The notes beneath the pieces are model-generated. The model worked only from the letters and a program-made list of their open reading frames with translations. It made no database searches and was not told the DNA's origin. A stretch of DNA of 40,980 bases from Desulfovibrio sp. (GTDB lineage: Bacteria > Bacillota > Dethiobacteria > DTU022), in contig JAGUZX010000079.1 in assembly GCA_020060545.1 (NCBI GenBank), positions 1-40,980 on the forward strand, in the 5' to 3' direction. Both the position numbers and the translations under genes were made by a program. The first letter of the stretch is position 1. The number at the start of each line of letters is the position of its first letter. Below, piece after piece: positions 25,216-34,033 of this stretch.

Positions 25216-25224
25216 ATTGTATCA
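25216..25224 (-). promoter_or_regulatory. Extended -10 promoter for trpS
   Basis: On the minus strand, TGATACAAT gives a TGn-extended -10 (TACAAT) about 87 bp upstream of trpS. No good -35 is seen, as is usual for extended -10 promoters. Confidence 0.45.
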
Positions 25225-25633
25225 CAAAAATACGGCCGTATCCTTATCATAATCGGTTCCAGGAAAGAAAATTGAATTTTGATTGAAGCTTAAACTACCT
25301 GATCGCATTGACGATACTATGGCTTGATTGAAATTCTTCATTTAGGCATTGGCGGCGAGCACTGGTGCCGATGCGAAGAGCGGGGATGAGAATTGAACTC
25401 ATAAATTCTACTATTTTAAAAAGAAAGTATTTACGCTTGTTCAACAATTAACTATTTTTGAAATATTGACTTAACAGTGATATTGTAATATGATTACAAC
25501 AACTTTAGATTGGGCAAGTTAAAATGTTGAGAGAAAGCGGCAATTACGCAGAAAACACGCTTTAATCAATAAAATAAGCAAATAGGAATTTTAATTTAGT
25601 GGTAGTCCCGGCCTGTTTAGGAGGGGAACGGGA
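25225..25633. other. Gene-free AT-rich region between trpS and the sigma-54 activator
   Basis: No convincing ORF is present. The base composition is much more AT-rich than the genes on either side. It holds the activator promoter at 25466-25494 and a small ATGAG/CTCAT hairpin near 25388. The 5' UTR of the activator would be about 130 nt. Confidence 0.6.
25466..25494 (+). promoter_or_regulatory. Sigma-70-type promoter for the sigma-54 activator gene
   Basis: -35 TTGACT, 17-bp spacer, -10 TATGAT. This is a near-consensus vegetative promoter on the correct strand, 140 bp upstream of the activator start. Confidence 0.65.
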
Positions 25634-27121
25634 ATGGCAGGATTGGTGCCTTTAAGGGATTCCATGCAAAACCTGGTGGACTCACTTTCCATCCAGCTGA
25701 AGCTCGAGATGGAAGTGGTCGATACGCACCTGAACCGGATCGGAGTTTCGGGCAGCCTGCGCGGGCTGGCAGGGACCCGGCAGAAGCGGGGCTTTATTAA
25801 CCGCCACGTGCTGGAAGAAGGCAAGCCCATGCTGATCGCCAACCCGGGGCGGGAACACCACTGCAGCCCTTGTGATCTCAGGCACAGCTGCTCGTACCGG
25901 GCCGGGCTGGCCTGCCCCATCGTTCGCCAGGGGCATGTAGTTGGCGTTTTTGACCTGATGGGTTTTGAGGATGGCGGCTGGCAGATGCTGCGGCAGGGTG
26001 ACGAGCATCTGCTTTCGTTCATCGGGGGTCTCATCAGTGGGCTGGTGACCGGGCAAATTTTCGGCGACCGCAGCGTTGACCAGCACGAGAGTATTGCGGC
26101 GGTTTCCACCGCCCTGCAAATTTCCCGGCAAACCCTGCGCCGCGCTTGTTCAGCTGCCGCGGCGCCGGCAACGGCGCCCACCGACCCATTCGCTGAAATC
26201 TTTGGGACCAGCGCATCGTTGCAGCGCGTGGTGGAAAAAGCACGGCGGGTGGCCCGCCGGGGGGACCTGATCTTGCTGATCGGGGAGACGGGTACGGGCA
26301 AAGAGCTGTTTGCCCGGGCAATACACAGGGCCAGCCCGGCGGGGCGGGGTTCCCTTGTGGCGCTGAACTGCAGCGCCATTCCTGAATCGCTGCTGGAAAG
26401 CGAACTCTTCGGTTATGAAGAGGGCGCCTTCACCGGGGCGCGGCGGGGGGGCAAGGCCGGCAAGTTTGAACTGGCCGACGGCGGCACTCTATTCCTCGAT
26501 GAAGTCAGCGAGCTGCCCTTAAGCCTGCAGCCCAAGCTGCTGCGGGTGCTGGAGCGGCGCACTGTTGAACGGGTGGGGGGCACGGGGTACCGCCCCGTAA
26601 ACATTCAAATTATAGCCGCCTGCAACTGCGACCTGGCTGAACGGGTGCGGCAGGGAAAATTCCGGGCCGACCTCTACTACCGTTTGAAGGGGTTGCCGAT
26701 CTACCTGCCTCCGCTTAGAGAGCGGCGGGATGATATCCCCCTTCTGGCGGAACATTTCCTCGCCGCCGAAGCCGAGCGCTCCGGCCAGGACCTGAAGCGA
26801 TTGAGCGGGACCGCCCAAGAAGCCCTGCTGGTTTATGATTGGCCCGGTAACGTGCGGGAACTTAAGAATGCCGTTGAGTATGCCGCCCTGATGGAAGAGG
26901 GTAACGAAATCAGCATTGAAAGCCTACCCGACGAATTGCAGGACGGGCGGCGCGGTGTTTCGCTGCGCGGGCAAGTGCTGGATTACGAGCGGCAACTGGT
27001 AGCTGCAGCTTTGCGCAGCGAGGGCGAGAATGTGGAAGGCAAGCGCCGCGTAGCCAATCAAATGGGTGTCAGTTTGCCCACTCTCTACCGCCGTTTGAAA
27101 GAACTGGGACTGTCTGATTGA
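25634..27121 (+). CDS. Sigma-54-dependent enhancer-binding activator with a Cys-rich sensor region
   Basis: A 495-residue activator. Residues 1-150 form a GAF/PAS-like sensor containing C77-x2-C80-x5-C86-x7-C94, capable of binding metal or an Fe-S cluster. The AAA+ domain has Walker A (GETGTGKE, about 217-224), the sigma-54 contact loop GAFTGA (264-269), Walker B (GTLFLDEV) and RADLYYRL. A Fis-type helix-turn-helix closes the protein ([20 protein letters not shown]). AGGAGG precedes the ATG. It is followed on the same strand by a sigma-54 promoter for the microcompartment operon, so it is very probably the activator of that operon, responding to the amine substrate, redox or both. Confidence 0.92.
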   Translation: MAGLVPLRDSMQNLVDSLSIQLKLEMEVVDTHLNRIGVSGSLRGLAGTRQKRGFINRHVLEEGKPMLIANPGREHHCSPCDLRHSCSYRAGLACPIVRQGHVVGVFDLMGFEDGGWQMLRQGDEHLLSFIGGLISGLVTGQIFGDRSVDQHESIAAVSTALQISRQTLRRACSAAAAPATAPTDPFAEIFGTSASLQRVVEKARRVARRGDLILLIGETGTGKELFARAIHRASPAGRGSLVALNCSAIPESLLESELFGYEEGAFTGARRGGKAGKFELADGGTLFLDEVSELPLSLQPKLLRVLERRTVERVGGTGYRPVNIQIIAACNCDLAERVRQGKFRADLYYRLKGLPIYLPPLRERRDDIPLLAEHFLAAEAERSGQDLKRLSGTAQEALLVYDWPGNVRELKNAVEYAALMEEGNEISIESLPDELQDGRRGVSLRGQVLDYERQLVAAALRSEGENVEGKRRVANQMGVSLPTLYRRLKELGLSD

Positions 27122-27156
27122 TCAGTTTTAAGAAATGCTTTTAAAAATTTGAGAAC

Positions 27157-27181
27157 GAGGCGAGGCCAAAAGCCCCGCCTC
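27157..27181 (+). terminator. Hairpin after the activator gene
   Basis: GAGGCGAGGC, CAAAA, GCCCCGCCTC: a 10-bp stem with one A-C mismatch, 36 bp after the stop. There is no clear U-tract, so it could be an attenuating stem or an activator-binding site rather than a true terminator. Confidence 0.4.
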
Positions 27182-27276
27182 TGCCTTATCTGCAGGTTGA
27201 GCCAAAGCCCTGCCATGCCCACCCGGTAGGGTTTTGAACCCCTTCCAGTTTTCCCTGATCCCAGCCGGACAGGCAT

Positions 27277-27292
27277 TGGTACGACATTTGCT
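27277..27292 (+). promoter_or_regulatory. Sigma-54 (-24/-12) promoter of the microcompartment operon
   Basis: TGGTAC, five bases, TTGCT: both invariant GG and GC dinucleotides are present at the right distance (consensus TGGCAC-N5-TTGCW). The start site should be near 27303. A short palindrome (GGGTT-TTG-AACCC, 27229-27241) upstream is one possible activator site. The upstream gene encodes a sigma-54 activator. Confidence 0.85.
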
Positions 27293-27302
27293 TACAGTAG
27301 AG

Positions 27303-27363
27303 GTAAGCGATCCGGCTGAGAGGTATATGCACATGATTAGGGCAGCCCAATAGCCGGCCTTAC
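27303..27363 (+). ncRNA. Structured 5' leader of the operon mRNA
   Basis: Beginning at the predicted start site, GTAAG (27303-27307) pairs with CTTAC (27359-27363) and CCGGCT (27312-27317) with AGCCGG (27352-27357). A small GGG-CAG-CCC hairpin lies inside. The ribosome site of the permease (GGGAGGG) is left free just after it. It could be a stabilising 5' stem or a ligand-sensing element; no known riboswitch class was recognised. Confidence 0.5.
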
Positions 27364-27385
27364 ACTGTGAAAGGGAGGGAAAGCT

Positions 27386-28804
27386 ATGGCTCAGGAAGGA
27401 TTGAAGAGAAGTTTGGGGATTCCGGCAACGGTGGCAGCCGCCTGTGGTTTGGTGGTGGCCTCCACAACCCTGGTTTCTTTGGGACAGGGCTTCGGGATCG
27501 GGGGACCGGGTTTTATTATCGCCATGATCATTGCGGTACTGATCAATCTCTTTGTGGCCTTTTCCTTCGCCGAATTATCAGGGATCATCCCCAAAGCGGG
27601 CAGCATCGACCACTATACCCTGCCGGCGCTGGGACGCTTTCTGGCGATTCTGGCCGTCCTCAGCGGCTACGTGACCGTAACCGTATTTGCGGGCAGCGCC
27701 GAAGCGGCGGTCCCCGGCTTTGTTTTTAGCGAGGTGTTTGCCCCGGGTATCCCGCCGGTAATCTACAGCACCATCGTGGTGCTGCTGCTTGCGTATATCA
27801 ACTACCGGGGCATCGAGCTGTTTGGCTGGGTGCAGATCGTGCTGACCAGTATCATGATCGGCACTCTCGTGATCATGGGCATCGCCGGCTTGTTCAGTCT
27901 CAGCGTCACCCCGCCGCTGCCGGCCGAGGGCCCGTTCAACCCCATGGGGTGGGGGGTCCTGGCGCTCACGGCGCTGGGTTTCTGGTTGTTCGTGGGCATT
28001 GAGTACGTCACGCCCATGGCCGAAGAAGTCAAGCGGCCCGGCGTGATGATCCCTATCTCCATGATTTCGGCCCTGGCCATCATTCTCGTGGCCAAGGTGC
28101 TCTTCGGCTTCGCCTCCATCCGCTACGTGCCCCTGGGCATGCTGGCTGAATCCGAGGCGCCCCAGGTGCTGGCGGGCGAAGCCATCTTCGGCTTGCCAGG
28201 TGTCTACTGGATGGCGATCGTCACGATCCTGGCCAGCGCCAGCACGGTGAACACGCTGCTGGCGGCCATACCCCGCCTGCTGTACGGGATGGCGTCCAAG
28301 GGCCAGGCGCCGTCATTTTTCGGCCGGCTGAACACCAGGTATCAAACCCCGGCACTGGGGATCGCCCTGGTGGCTTTGTGCATCCTGATCCCGATCTGGA
28401 TCGGCATCGCCGGCATCGAGATGATCGTGGTGTTTATCCTTGCCGGCGCTTTCTCGTGGTTCATCTCGTATATTATCGCGCACCTCAATGTAATCATCCT
28501 GCGCGTCAAGTACCCCGATGTACCCCGCAGCTTCAAGACTCCGCTGTATCCGCTGCCCCAGCTGCTGGGTATCGCCTCGATGATTTACATGATCATCAAC
28601 ATCTTCCCAGACCCGGTAATGAAGGCGGCCATCTACCGCTACGCCCTGATCTTCCTGGCCCTGTCAGCGGTTTGGGCGGTCATCTGGGTGCGGGTGATCC
28701 AGAAGAAGCCGCTGTTTGCGCCGGTGCCCCTTGAAGAGGTCAGGGAAGCTTCCCTTGCCGAGGCGGCTGGAACGGCCAAAACAACAGCCTCACACGGAGG
28801 ATAA
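27386..28804 (+). CDS. APC-superfamily amino acid/amine permease
   Basis: A 472-residue, 12-TM transporter of the amino acid-polyamine-organocation superfamily. TM1 carries the small-residue unwound motif region (VAAACGLVVASTT) and a loop has FAELSGIIPKAGS. FWLFVGIEYVTPMAEEVKRP is the typical TM6 to loop-7 stretch. KYPDVPRSFKTPLYP is the usual segment before the last helices. The ATG at 27386 follows GGGAGGG. As the first gene of the operon it most likely imports the substrate. Its type (amine, aminoalcohol or amino acid) cannot be fixed from sequence, but the next four genes suggest a primary amine. Confidence 0.88.
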   Translation: MAQEGLKRSLGIPATVAAACGLVVASTTLVSLGQGFGIGGPGFIIAMIIAVLINLFVAFSFAELSGIIPKAGSIDHYTLPALGRFLAILAVLSGYVTVTVFAGSAEAAVPGFVFSEVFAPGIPPVIYSTIVVLLLAYINYRGIELFGWVQIVLTSIMIGTLVIMGIAGLFSLSVTPPLPAEGPFNPMGWGVLALTALGFWLFVGIEYVTPMAEEVKRPGVMIPISMISALAIILVAKVLFGFASIRYVPLGMLAESEAPQVLAGEAIFGLPGVYWMAIVTILASASTVNTLLAAIPRLLYGMASKGQAPSFFGRLNTRYQTPALGIALVALCILIPIWIGIAGIEMIVVFILAGAFSWFISYIIAHLNVIILRVKYPDVPRSFKTPLYPLPQLLGIASMIYMIINIFPDPVMKAAIYRYALIFLALSAVWAVIWVRVIQKKPLFAPVPLEEVREASLAEAAGTAKTTASHGG

Positions 28805-28810
28805 GCAATT

Positions 28811-30151
28811 ATGGCCGACTTTGAACACATTCAACAGCTTATTCGGGAACGGGATATCCGCACACTGCGGGTGGAATTCAGCGATTTTCACGGTGTGATC
28901 CGGGGCAAGGCGGTCTCGATCGACCGCCTTCCCCACATCGTTGAAGAGGGTTTGCATTTTGCCTTGCCCACTTTCGCTTTGGATCTGGCCGGTAACGTGG
29001 CCATGGGCACGGGCTTGGCCGATGAGGTGGGCTACTGCGACATGACCGCACTCCCCGACCTGGACACCTTTATGGTGCTGCCCTGGGAGGCCCATACCGC
29101 CAAGGTGACCGCCGACCTTTACTTAAATGATCAACCCCTGCCCCTGGCGCCCCGGGGCATCTTGAAGCGGGTGGTGGCAGCCTACCATGAAATCGGCCTT
29201 GAGCCGGTGATCGGCAACGAGCTGGAGTTCTTCCTGCTCCGGGAGAACGGCTCCGGCTGGGACCCGTATTGCAACAAACCGAGCATGGTCTATACCATTA
29301 ATCCGATGGTCGACCCCGACAATTTTCTCGGAAAATTGCGCGATACCATGCGGGAGATGGACATGGCCAACCTGGCTTGCGCCCACGAGTTTTTTGCCGG
29401 ACAGTACGAGATCAACCTCGGCCACGGCAAGGCGGTCGAGTCGGCCGATCGCACCTCCAATTTCAAGCAGATGGTCAAGGAGATGGCGGCGCAAGCCGGC
29501 ATTCGGGCCACTTTCATGGCCCAGCCGATTAACGGTTCAGGCGGCAGCGGTTATCACCAGCACCTGAGCCTGGTTGACCGTCAGACCGGCGAGAACCGCT
29601 GTTACGATGCAAACGATAAGTACGGCCTCTCTGAGCTGGCCCGGCAGTTCATCGCCGGCCAGTTGGCTCATGCTCCGGCCATGATGGCCGTGCTGGCCCC
29701 CACCGTCAACTCGTACAAGCGCTACCAGCCCTTCACCTTTGCCCCCTACTACGTGGTCTGGGGCCTTGACAACCGCTCGACCTACATTCGCATCCCGCCC
29801 GAGCGCAAGGGCGGCACCCGGGTGGAGAACCGCACCGCCGACGGCTGCGCCAACCCCTACCTGGTGAGCGCCGCCAACCTGGCCGCCGGGCTTGACGGGA
29901 TCAAGCGCGGCCTGGATGCCGGCAAGCCTTTCTTAGGCGATGCCTACCAGATGACCGGCGAAGAGGGTTACCCTCTGGTGATTCAGAAACTCGAAGACGC
30001 GCTCACCGCCTTAGAGCAGGATGAGTTTATGCTGCAAACCTTAGGATCGGGTTTTGTTCAGGCCTACCTTGCGGTCAAACGCCAGGAAGCCGAACGCTTC
30101 CGTAAATATGTGACCGATTGGGAGATTAACGAATACTCTTTTTACCTATAA
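28811..30151 (+). CDS. Glutamine-synthetase-like gamma-glutamylamide synthetase (GlnT/GmaS type)
   Basis: A 446-residue member of the glutamine synthetase superfamily, joining glutamate to ammonia or an amine with ATP. Metal and substrate residues are kept: GNELEFF (E137, E139), GQYEINL (E200), NGSGGSGYHQH (241-251), NSYKRY (300-305), NRSTYIRIP (from 321) and ENRTAD (339-344). It lacks the adenylylation and feedback features of housekeeping GSI. The architecture and the next three genes match GmaS/GlnT, which make gamma-glutamylmethylamide or related gamma-glutamylamides. Spacing to the permease is 6 bp, with GGAGG ahead of the start. The amine used is unknown; a plain glutamine synthetase role is possible but less likely here. 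Confidence 0.87.
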   Translation: MADFEHIQQLIRERDIRTLRVEFSDFHGVIRGKAVSIDRLPHIVEEGLHFALPTFALDLAGNVAMGTGLADEVGYCDMTALPDLDTFMVLPWEAHTAKVTADLYLNDQPLPLAPRGILKRVVAAYHEIGLEPVIGNELEFFLLRENGSGWDPYCNKPSMVYTINPMVDPDNFLGKLRDTMREMDMANLACAHEFFAGQYEINLGHGKAVESADRTSNFKQMVKEMAAQAGIRATFMAQPINGSGGSGYHQHLSLVDRQTGENRCYDANDKYGLSELARQFIAGQLAHAPAMMAVLAPTVNSYKRYQPFTFAPYYVVWGLDNRSTYIRIPPERKGGTRVENRTADGCANPYLVSAANLAAGLDGIKRGLDAGKPFLGDAYQMTGEEGYPLVIQKLEDALTALEQDEFMLQTLGSGFVQAYLAVKRQEAERFRKYVTDWEINEYSFYL

Positions 30152-30163
30152 GGAGTGACCGGC

Positions 30164-31090
30164 ATGTGTGGGGTGGCGGCTGTTTTCTACAAACGGCGAG
30201 GTGGCGGGTTCAGGGCCGGGGTGATGCTGCGCATGCTTGAGTTGCTCAAGCACCGCGGTGAGGACGCCACCGGCATAGCCGCCTACGCATCCGTCCCAGG
30301 GGAAGGCTGGCGGCTGCGCTTTTCCTGCCGGGAACCGGGGGCGCAGCTTCCGCGGGTCCGGGAGATTGTTGCGGCCCGCGGCCGCTGGGTATCTGAAGAG
30401 ATTACGGTTACCCACTCGCCCTATTATCTGGTGGAGGCGGTGGTGGACTTGCCCGGCGATGCGGTAGGGCCGCTCTACCGCTGCCTGGAGGCAGACCCGG
30501 ACCTGTGCGTGCACAGCTTCAGCGACAGCCTGGCCGTTTTTAAGGATGTCGGGCCGGCCCGCAACCTCACGGGCTACAAAGGCCTGGAAGAGTTGGTTTG
30601 CTCCCACGTGGTGGGCCACGTGCGTTTGGCCACCGAAAGCGTGGACAACCTGAACTTTGCCCACCCGTTCGCGTCGCCGCTGCGTCCTGACCTGGCCATC
30701 GTGCACAACGGACAGCTTACCAACTACTTCCGGTTGCGCCGGAGCCTCGAGAGCAAGGGTGTTGCCTTTAAAACCGGCAACGACTCCGAGCTGATCGCCC
30801 ATTACCTGGCTTACAAGACCGCCGTAGCGGGCAGGGGCCTGCAGGAAGCCTTAAAAACTTCGATCGACGAGCTTGACGGGGTTTTCAGCTACGTGGCGGC
30901 CACCGCGACGGAAATAGGGGCCGTGCAGGACCGCTTGGGGCTCAAGCCGATTGTGATTTACGAGACCGTTGACCGGGTCCTGCTGGGCTCCGAACAGCTC
31001 TGTTTCTCGGTATTGGATGAGGAAACAGCGGGCGAGGAAATTACCCCGGGGGAGGTGCGGTATTGGTCGAATTCGATTGCGCCGGCTTGA
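30164..31090 (+). CDS. Class II glutamine amidotransferase subunit, MgsA/GlxB-like
   Basis: A 308-residue Ntn-type amidotransferase. The ATG at 30164 is chosen because it exposes Cys2 (MCGVAAVF) as the catalytic nucleophile after Met removal; an in-frame ATG nine bases earlier would bury it. Supporting motifs are LKHRGEDATG, GHVRLATE, FAHPFAS and IVHNGQLTNY, and GNDSELIAHYL follows. In N-methylglutamate synthase this subunit hydrolyses the gamma-glutamylamide and hands the freed amine to the synthase subunit. In glutamate synthase it would do so with glutamine. The order GS-like, amidotransferase, GXGXG, FMN subunit is that of the N-methylglutamate pathway. It overlaps the next gene by 28 bp. 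Confidence 0.87.
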   Translation: MCGVAAVFYKRRGGGFRAGVMLRMLELLKHRGEDATGIAAYASVPGEGWRLRFSCREPGAQLPRVREIVAARGRWVSEEITVTHSPYYLVEAVVDLPGDAVGPLYRCLEADPDLCVHSFSDSLAVFKDVGPARNLTGYKGLEELVCSHVVGHVRLATESVDNLNFAHPFASPLRPDLAIVHNGQLTNYFRLRRSLESKGVAFKTGNDSELIAHYLAYKTAVAGRGLQEALKTSIDELDGVFSYVAATATEIGAVQDRLGLKPIVIYETVDRVLLGSEQLCFSVLDEETAGEEITPGEVRYWSNSIAPA

Positions 31091-31800
31091 CGCCGCGGGA
31101 GGTCAACGCCCGTCTGGGGGCCCTCGCCTTTGAGCTGGCGGCGGCGGGGTATAACGAAGAAATTCTGGTCTTGCACCCCCATGCCATGCACAACTTTTGC
31201 GTCGGCTTAAAAACCCCGGTGCGCCTCCGGGTGCAGGGCAGCCTCGGTTCGTATGCCGGAGGCTTTATGAACGGGCCGCAGATCGTCATCAGCGGAAACG
31301 CGGGCTGGTATGCGGGCGACAACATGATGGGCGGCTCCCTGATAGTCGAGGGCAATGCGGGTTCGAACACCGGTCCGTCCATGATCGGCGGCATGCTGCG
31401 GGTGCGGGGCAAGGCGGGCAACCGGGTGGGTTACGCCCTCAAGGGAGGCAGTTTGATCGTCGAAGGCTCGGCCGGCTTTGAGACCGGCAAGATGATGATG
31501 GGCGGCCGGATCGTGCTCTGCGAAGGCGTGGGGCGCAAGGTAGGCGAATCCATGTACGGCGGTTTTATTCATGTGCGCGGCCGGATCGAGGGCCTGGGCG
31601 GCAATATCGAGACCGGCGAACCGCCGCCGGGTGAGCGAGAGGTGCTGCAAGCCTTGCTTGACGAGATCGGCGCCGGTCTTAAGGCCGGCGAATTCACCAC
31701 GATCAAGCCCCGGCCGGGCAAACACAGCTACAAGATCTTCACCCCGGGGCACAGGCCGCGCGAGATGCGGGCAGAAAAGGAGGAAGGGGCGGCGCGATGA
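31063..31800 (+). CDS. GXGXG-domain subunit, MgsB/GlxC-like
   Basis: A 245-residue right-handed beta-helix protein equal to the C-terminal domain of glutamate synthase large subunit. Repeats of G-x-A-G-x-x-x-G-x-x-M-x-G-G (YAGDNMMGG, NTGPSMIGG, RVGYALKGG, ETGKMMMGG, KVGESMYGG) make up most of it. It structurally links the amidotransferase and FMN subunits and shapes the ammonia or amine tunnel. The TTG at 31063 follows GGAGGTG, inside the previous gene. It overlaps the next gene by 4 bp (ATGA), so the three proteins are translationally coupled as one complex. Confidence 0.88.
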   Translation: MVEFDCAGLTPREVNARLGALAFELAAAGYNEEILVLHPHAMHNFCVGLKTPVRLRVQGSLGSYAGGFMNGPQIVISGNAGWYAGDNMMGGSLIVEGNAGSNTGPSMIGGMLRVRGKAGNRVGYALKGGSLIVEGSAGFETGKMMMGGRIVLCEGVGRKVGESMYGGFIHVRGRIEGLGGNIETGEPPPGEREVLQALLDEIGAGLKAGEFTTIKPRPGKHSYKIFTPGHRPREMRAEKEEGAAR

Positions 31801-33221
31801 AAATTCGATGGAATCCTGAAACTTGCACTGACTGCGGCGCCTGCATCGACGCCTGTCCTACCGGGGCCCTGATTCGGGAGGAGGGCGCGGGAGGGGCCGC
31901 GCGCTCTGCTGCAGACATTGCCGCCGCCGCGCCTGTAACCGGGGGTAACGTCTTGGGAAGCCCTTTGGCGGGAGGCGGTTGGAGCGCCGCCGCCATTGCC
32001 GAGATCAGGGAGAAGGCGCGCACCGGCAGCCACCGGATCCGGGGTTGCGGGTCTACCCGCAAGGTCCCCCACTTTGACGATCTGATCTTTCTGCCGGCCC
32101 AGCTTTCCCGGCTATCCATCGATACCTACCGGGAAGAATGCCGCACCCGCACGGTGATCGGCGGCCGTTTCGCCTCCAAGCCCCTGGTGCTGGAGACCCC
32201 CATCCTCATCGGCGCCATGTCCTACGGCGCTCTCAGCAAAGAGGCGAAGACGGCCCTGGCCAAGGGTTCGGCCATGGCGGGGACGGCGATCAACAACGGC
32301 GAGGGCGGCTTGCTGCCCGAGGAACGGGCCAACTCCTACCTGCAGATCTTGCAGATTACCCCGGGCCGTTTCGGCTTCTCCCTGGCCAGCATCGAGCAGG
32401 CCGACGCCCTGGAAATTATCGTCGGGATCGGCGCCAAGCCGGGCCTGACCGGGCACCTGATGGCCGAAAAAATCAGCCGGGAAATTGCCGACTTCCGGGG
32501 CATTCCCGCCGGCATCGACCTGCACAGCCACCCCCGCCACAGCGATATTTTCGGCGCCGACGACCTGGTGCTGAAAATCGACGAATTACGGGAGTTGACC
32601 CGCGGAGAAAAGCCGATCCTGCTTAAAGTGGCCGCCGGCCGGGTTAAGGAAGACGTCAAGATTGCGGCGAAAGTGGGCGCCGACGGCATTACCATCGACG
32701 GCTCGCAGGGCGGCACCGGAGCCGCGCCCGTGGTGGCGCTGGATCACCTGGGGCACCCCACCCTGCCCGCACTGGTACAGGCGGTGCGGGCGTTGGAAGA
32801 GATGGGCGTCAAGGACGAAATGAGCCTGCTGGTATCCGGCGGCATCAAGGACGGGGCCGACGTGGCCAAGGCCCTGGCCATCGGCGCCGACGCAGTGCTC
32901 CTCGGCACCGCCGCCCTGGTGGCGATGGGTTGTAACGTCTGTTTCGAGTGTCACAAGGGCCGGTGTCAGTTCGGCATCGGCACCCAGGATCCCGGGCTGA
33001 AGGCCCGCCTGAACGTGGATGAGGGCGCGCGCAAGGTGGCCAACCTGATTACGGCCATGACCAACGAGGCCGTCATCCTGGCCAAAGCTTGCGGCAAAAC
33101 GGATGTGCACAACCTCGAACGGGAGGACCTCCGGTCGCTGACCCTGGAGTCATGCGCCATGACGGGGATACCCCTGATCGGGACGGATTACACCTTTGGC
33201 CGGCCGTTCGGGTTCTTCTAG
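31797..33221 (+). CDS. FMN-dependent glutamate-synthase-type subunit, MgsC/GlxD-like, with ferredoxin domain
   Basis: A 474-residue protein. Residues 10-21 hold a [4Fe-4S] motif (CTDCGACIDACP), then a linker, then the glutamate synthase FMN barrel: PILIGAMSYGALS, NNGEGG, ITIDGSQGGTGAAP, VSGGIKDGADVAKALAIGADAV and the cluster motif GCNVCFECHKGRCQFG for a [3Fe-4S]-type centre. It reduces the imine formed between 2-oxoglutarate and ammonia or amine, giving glutamate or N-alkylglutamate. Its own ferredoxin domain suggests ferredoxin or internal electron supply rather than a GltD partner, which is absent. Stand-alone glutamate synthase (archaeal type) is the alternative, but the split three-gene layout with a GmaS-like gene favours N-methylglutamate-synthase-like chemistry. 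Confidence 0.87.
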   Translation: MKIRWNPETCTDCGACIDACPTGALIREEGAGGAARSAADIAAAAPVTGGNVLGSPLAGGGWSAAAIAEIREKARTGSHRIRGCGSTRKVPHFDDLIFLPAQLSRLSIDTYREECRTRTVIGGRFASKPLVLETPILIGAMSYGALSKEAKTALAKGSAMAGTAINNGEGGLLPEERANSYLQILQITPGRFGFSLASIEQADALEIIVGIGAKPGLTGHLMAEKISREIADFRGIPAGIDLHSHPRHSDIFGADDLVLKIDELRELTRGEKPILLKVAAGRVKEDVKIAAKVGADGITIDGSQGGTGAAPVVALDHLGHPTLPALVQAVRALEEMGVKDEMSLLVSGGIKDGADVAKALAIGADAVLLGTAALVAMGCNVCFECHKGRCQFGIGTQDPGLKARLNVDEGARKVANLITAMTNEAVILAKACGKTDVHNLEREDLRSLTLESCAMTGIPLIGTDYTFGRPFGFF

Positions 33222-33244
33222 CTCTGGAATAGGAGGCATGAAAG

Positions 33245-33514
33245 ATGCAGGTCTGCCGTGTTGTAGGTTCGGTGACAGCGACAGCCAAAGATGAGCGCCT
33301 GGTCGGCCTTAAGCTGATGCTGGTACGGGCCGCGGACAGCGGAGAGGATACACCGTCATTTGTGGCTGTAGATACAGTGGGCGCCGGGATCGGGGAACGG
33401 GTGCTGGTGGTGTTCGGCTCGGCGGCGCGCCTGGCGACGGCCACCCGGGATACCCCAACCGATGCGGCTATCGTGGCCATTATCGATCCCGAACGCCAGC
33501 CCAAGGACGAGTGA
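33245..33514 (+). CDS. BMC-P microcompartment vertex protein (EutN/CcmL family)
   Basis: An 89-residue EutN/CcmL pentamer protein that caps the vertices of the shell. The family fold is recognisable: [10 protein letters not shown] at the start, then [33 protein letters not shown] and the C-terminal DAAIVAIID strand. AGGAGG precedes the ATG. It is the first shell gene of the operon, 23 bp after the FMN subunit, marking the switch from amine-conjugating enzymes to microcompartment parts. Confidence 0.92.
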   Translation: MQVCRVVGSVTATAKDERLVGLKLMLVRAADSGEDTPSFVAVDTVGAGIGERVLVVFGSAARLATATRDTPTDAAIVAIIDPERQPKDE

Positions 33515-33705
33515 GTATGAAGGCGGTGATAGAAAAAAAAATGAGTACGGCAGGAGGCTCCACAGGAAAACAATTGGCAAAGGGATCCCGGGCGCGTGCG
33601 CCGCGGGCGGCCGCGGCCAGGGCAGACCATAAAGCCGCCGGCACAGCCCTGCAGGGAGCGTCCTTATTTACCGGTGAAACACGATATCGAGGAGGAGAAA
33701 AGGAA

Positions 33706-33996
33706 ATGTCAAACGTAAACGGTGTTGCTTTGGGGATGGTGGAAACCAAGGGCCTGGTGGGGGCCATTGAAGCGGCGGATGCGATGGTCAAAGCCGCCAA
33801 CGTGCACCTGGTGGGCAAGGAAATGATCGGCGGCGGCTACGTCACCGTGATCGTGCGGGGCGACGTGGGCGCCGTCAAGGCGGCCACCGACGCCGGTTCC
33901 GCGGCGGCCAACAAGGTGGGCGAGCTTGTTTCGGTGCACGTGATACCGAGGCCCCATGCGGATGTTGAAGCAATCTTACCCAAGGACAAGGCTTAA
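33706..33996 (+). CDS. BMC-H microcompartment shell hexamer (PduA/EutM family), with possible longer isoform from 33517
   Basis: A 96-residue single-domain shell protein. It has [24 protein letters not shown], then the [27 protein letters not shown] core, and the C-terminal [10 protein letters not shown] typical of PduA/EutM. The ATG at 33706 follows AGGAGGAGAAAAGG. The same frame is open back to an ATG at 33517, which would add 63 residues rich in Lys, Arg, Ala and Gly and begins almost at the BMC-P stop. A 190-bp gap is odd in this compact operon, so two isoforms, as in PduB/PduB', deserve consideration. It forms hexagonal facets with pores for substrate. Confidence 0.93.
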   Translation: MSNVNGVALGMVETKGLVGAIEAADAMVKAANVHLVGKEMIGGGYVTVIVRGDVGAVKAATDAGSAAANKVGELVSVHVIPRPHADVEAILPKDKA

Positions 33997-34033
33997 AGCA
34001 GGCGGGCTGCGATAACCCACTTTAAAATTTAGT

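Noticed and set aside
25130-25260. T-box leader upstream of trpS
   Set aside because: No T-box consensus (GGTGGNACCGCG) or specifier stem found on the minus strand; only an extended -10 promoter is visible.
27312-27325. TPP-riboswitch-like CTGAGA motif in the operon leader
   Set aside because: The rest of the TPP aptamer (ACCTGAT and GGNTAATNCC blocks) is absent.
31797-33221. Ordinary assimilatory glutamate synthase
   Set aside because: Not excluded, but split into three small subunits beside a GlnT/GmaS-like gene, without a GltD partner and inside a microcompartment operon, so the N-methylglutamate-synthase reading is preferred.
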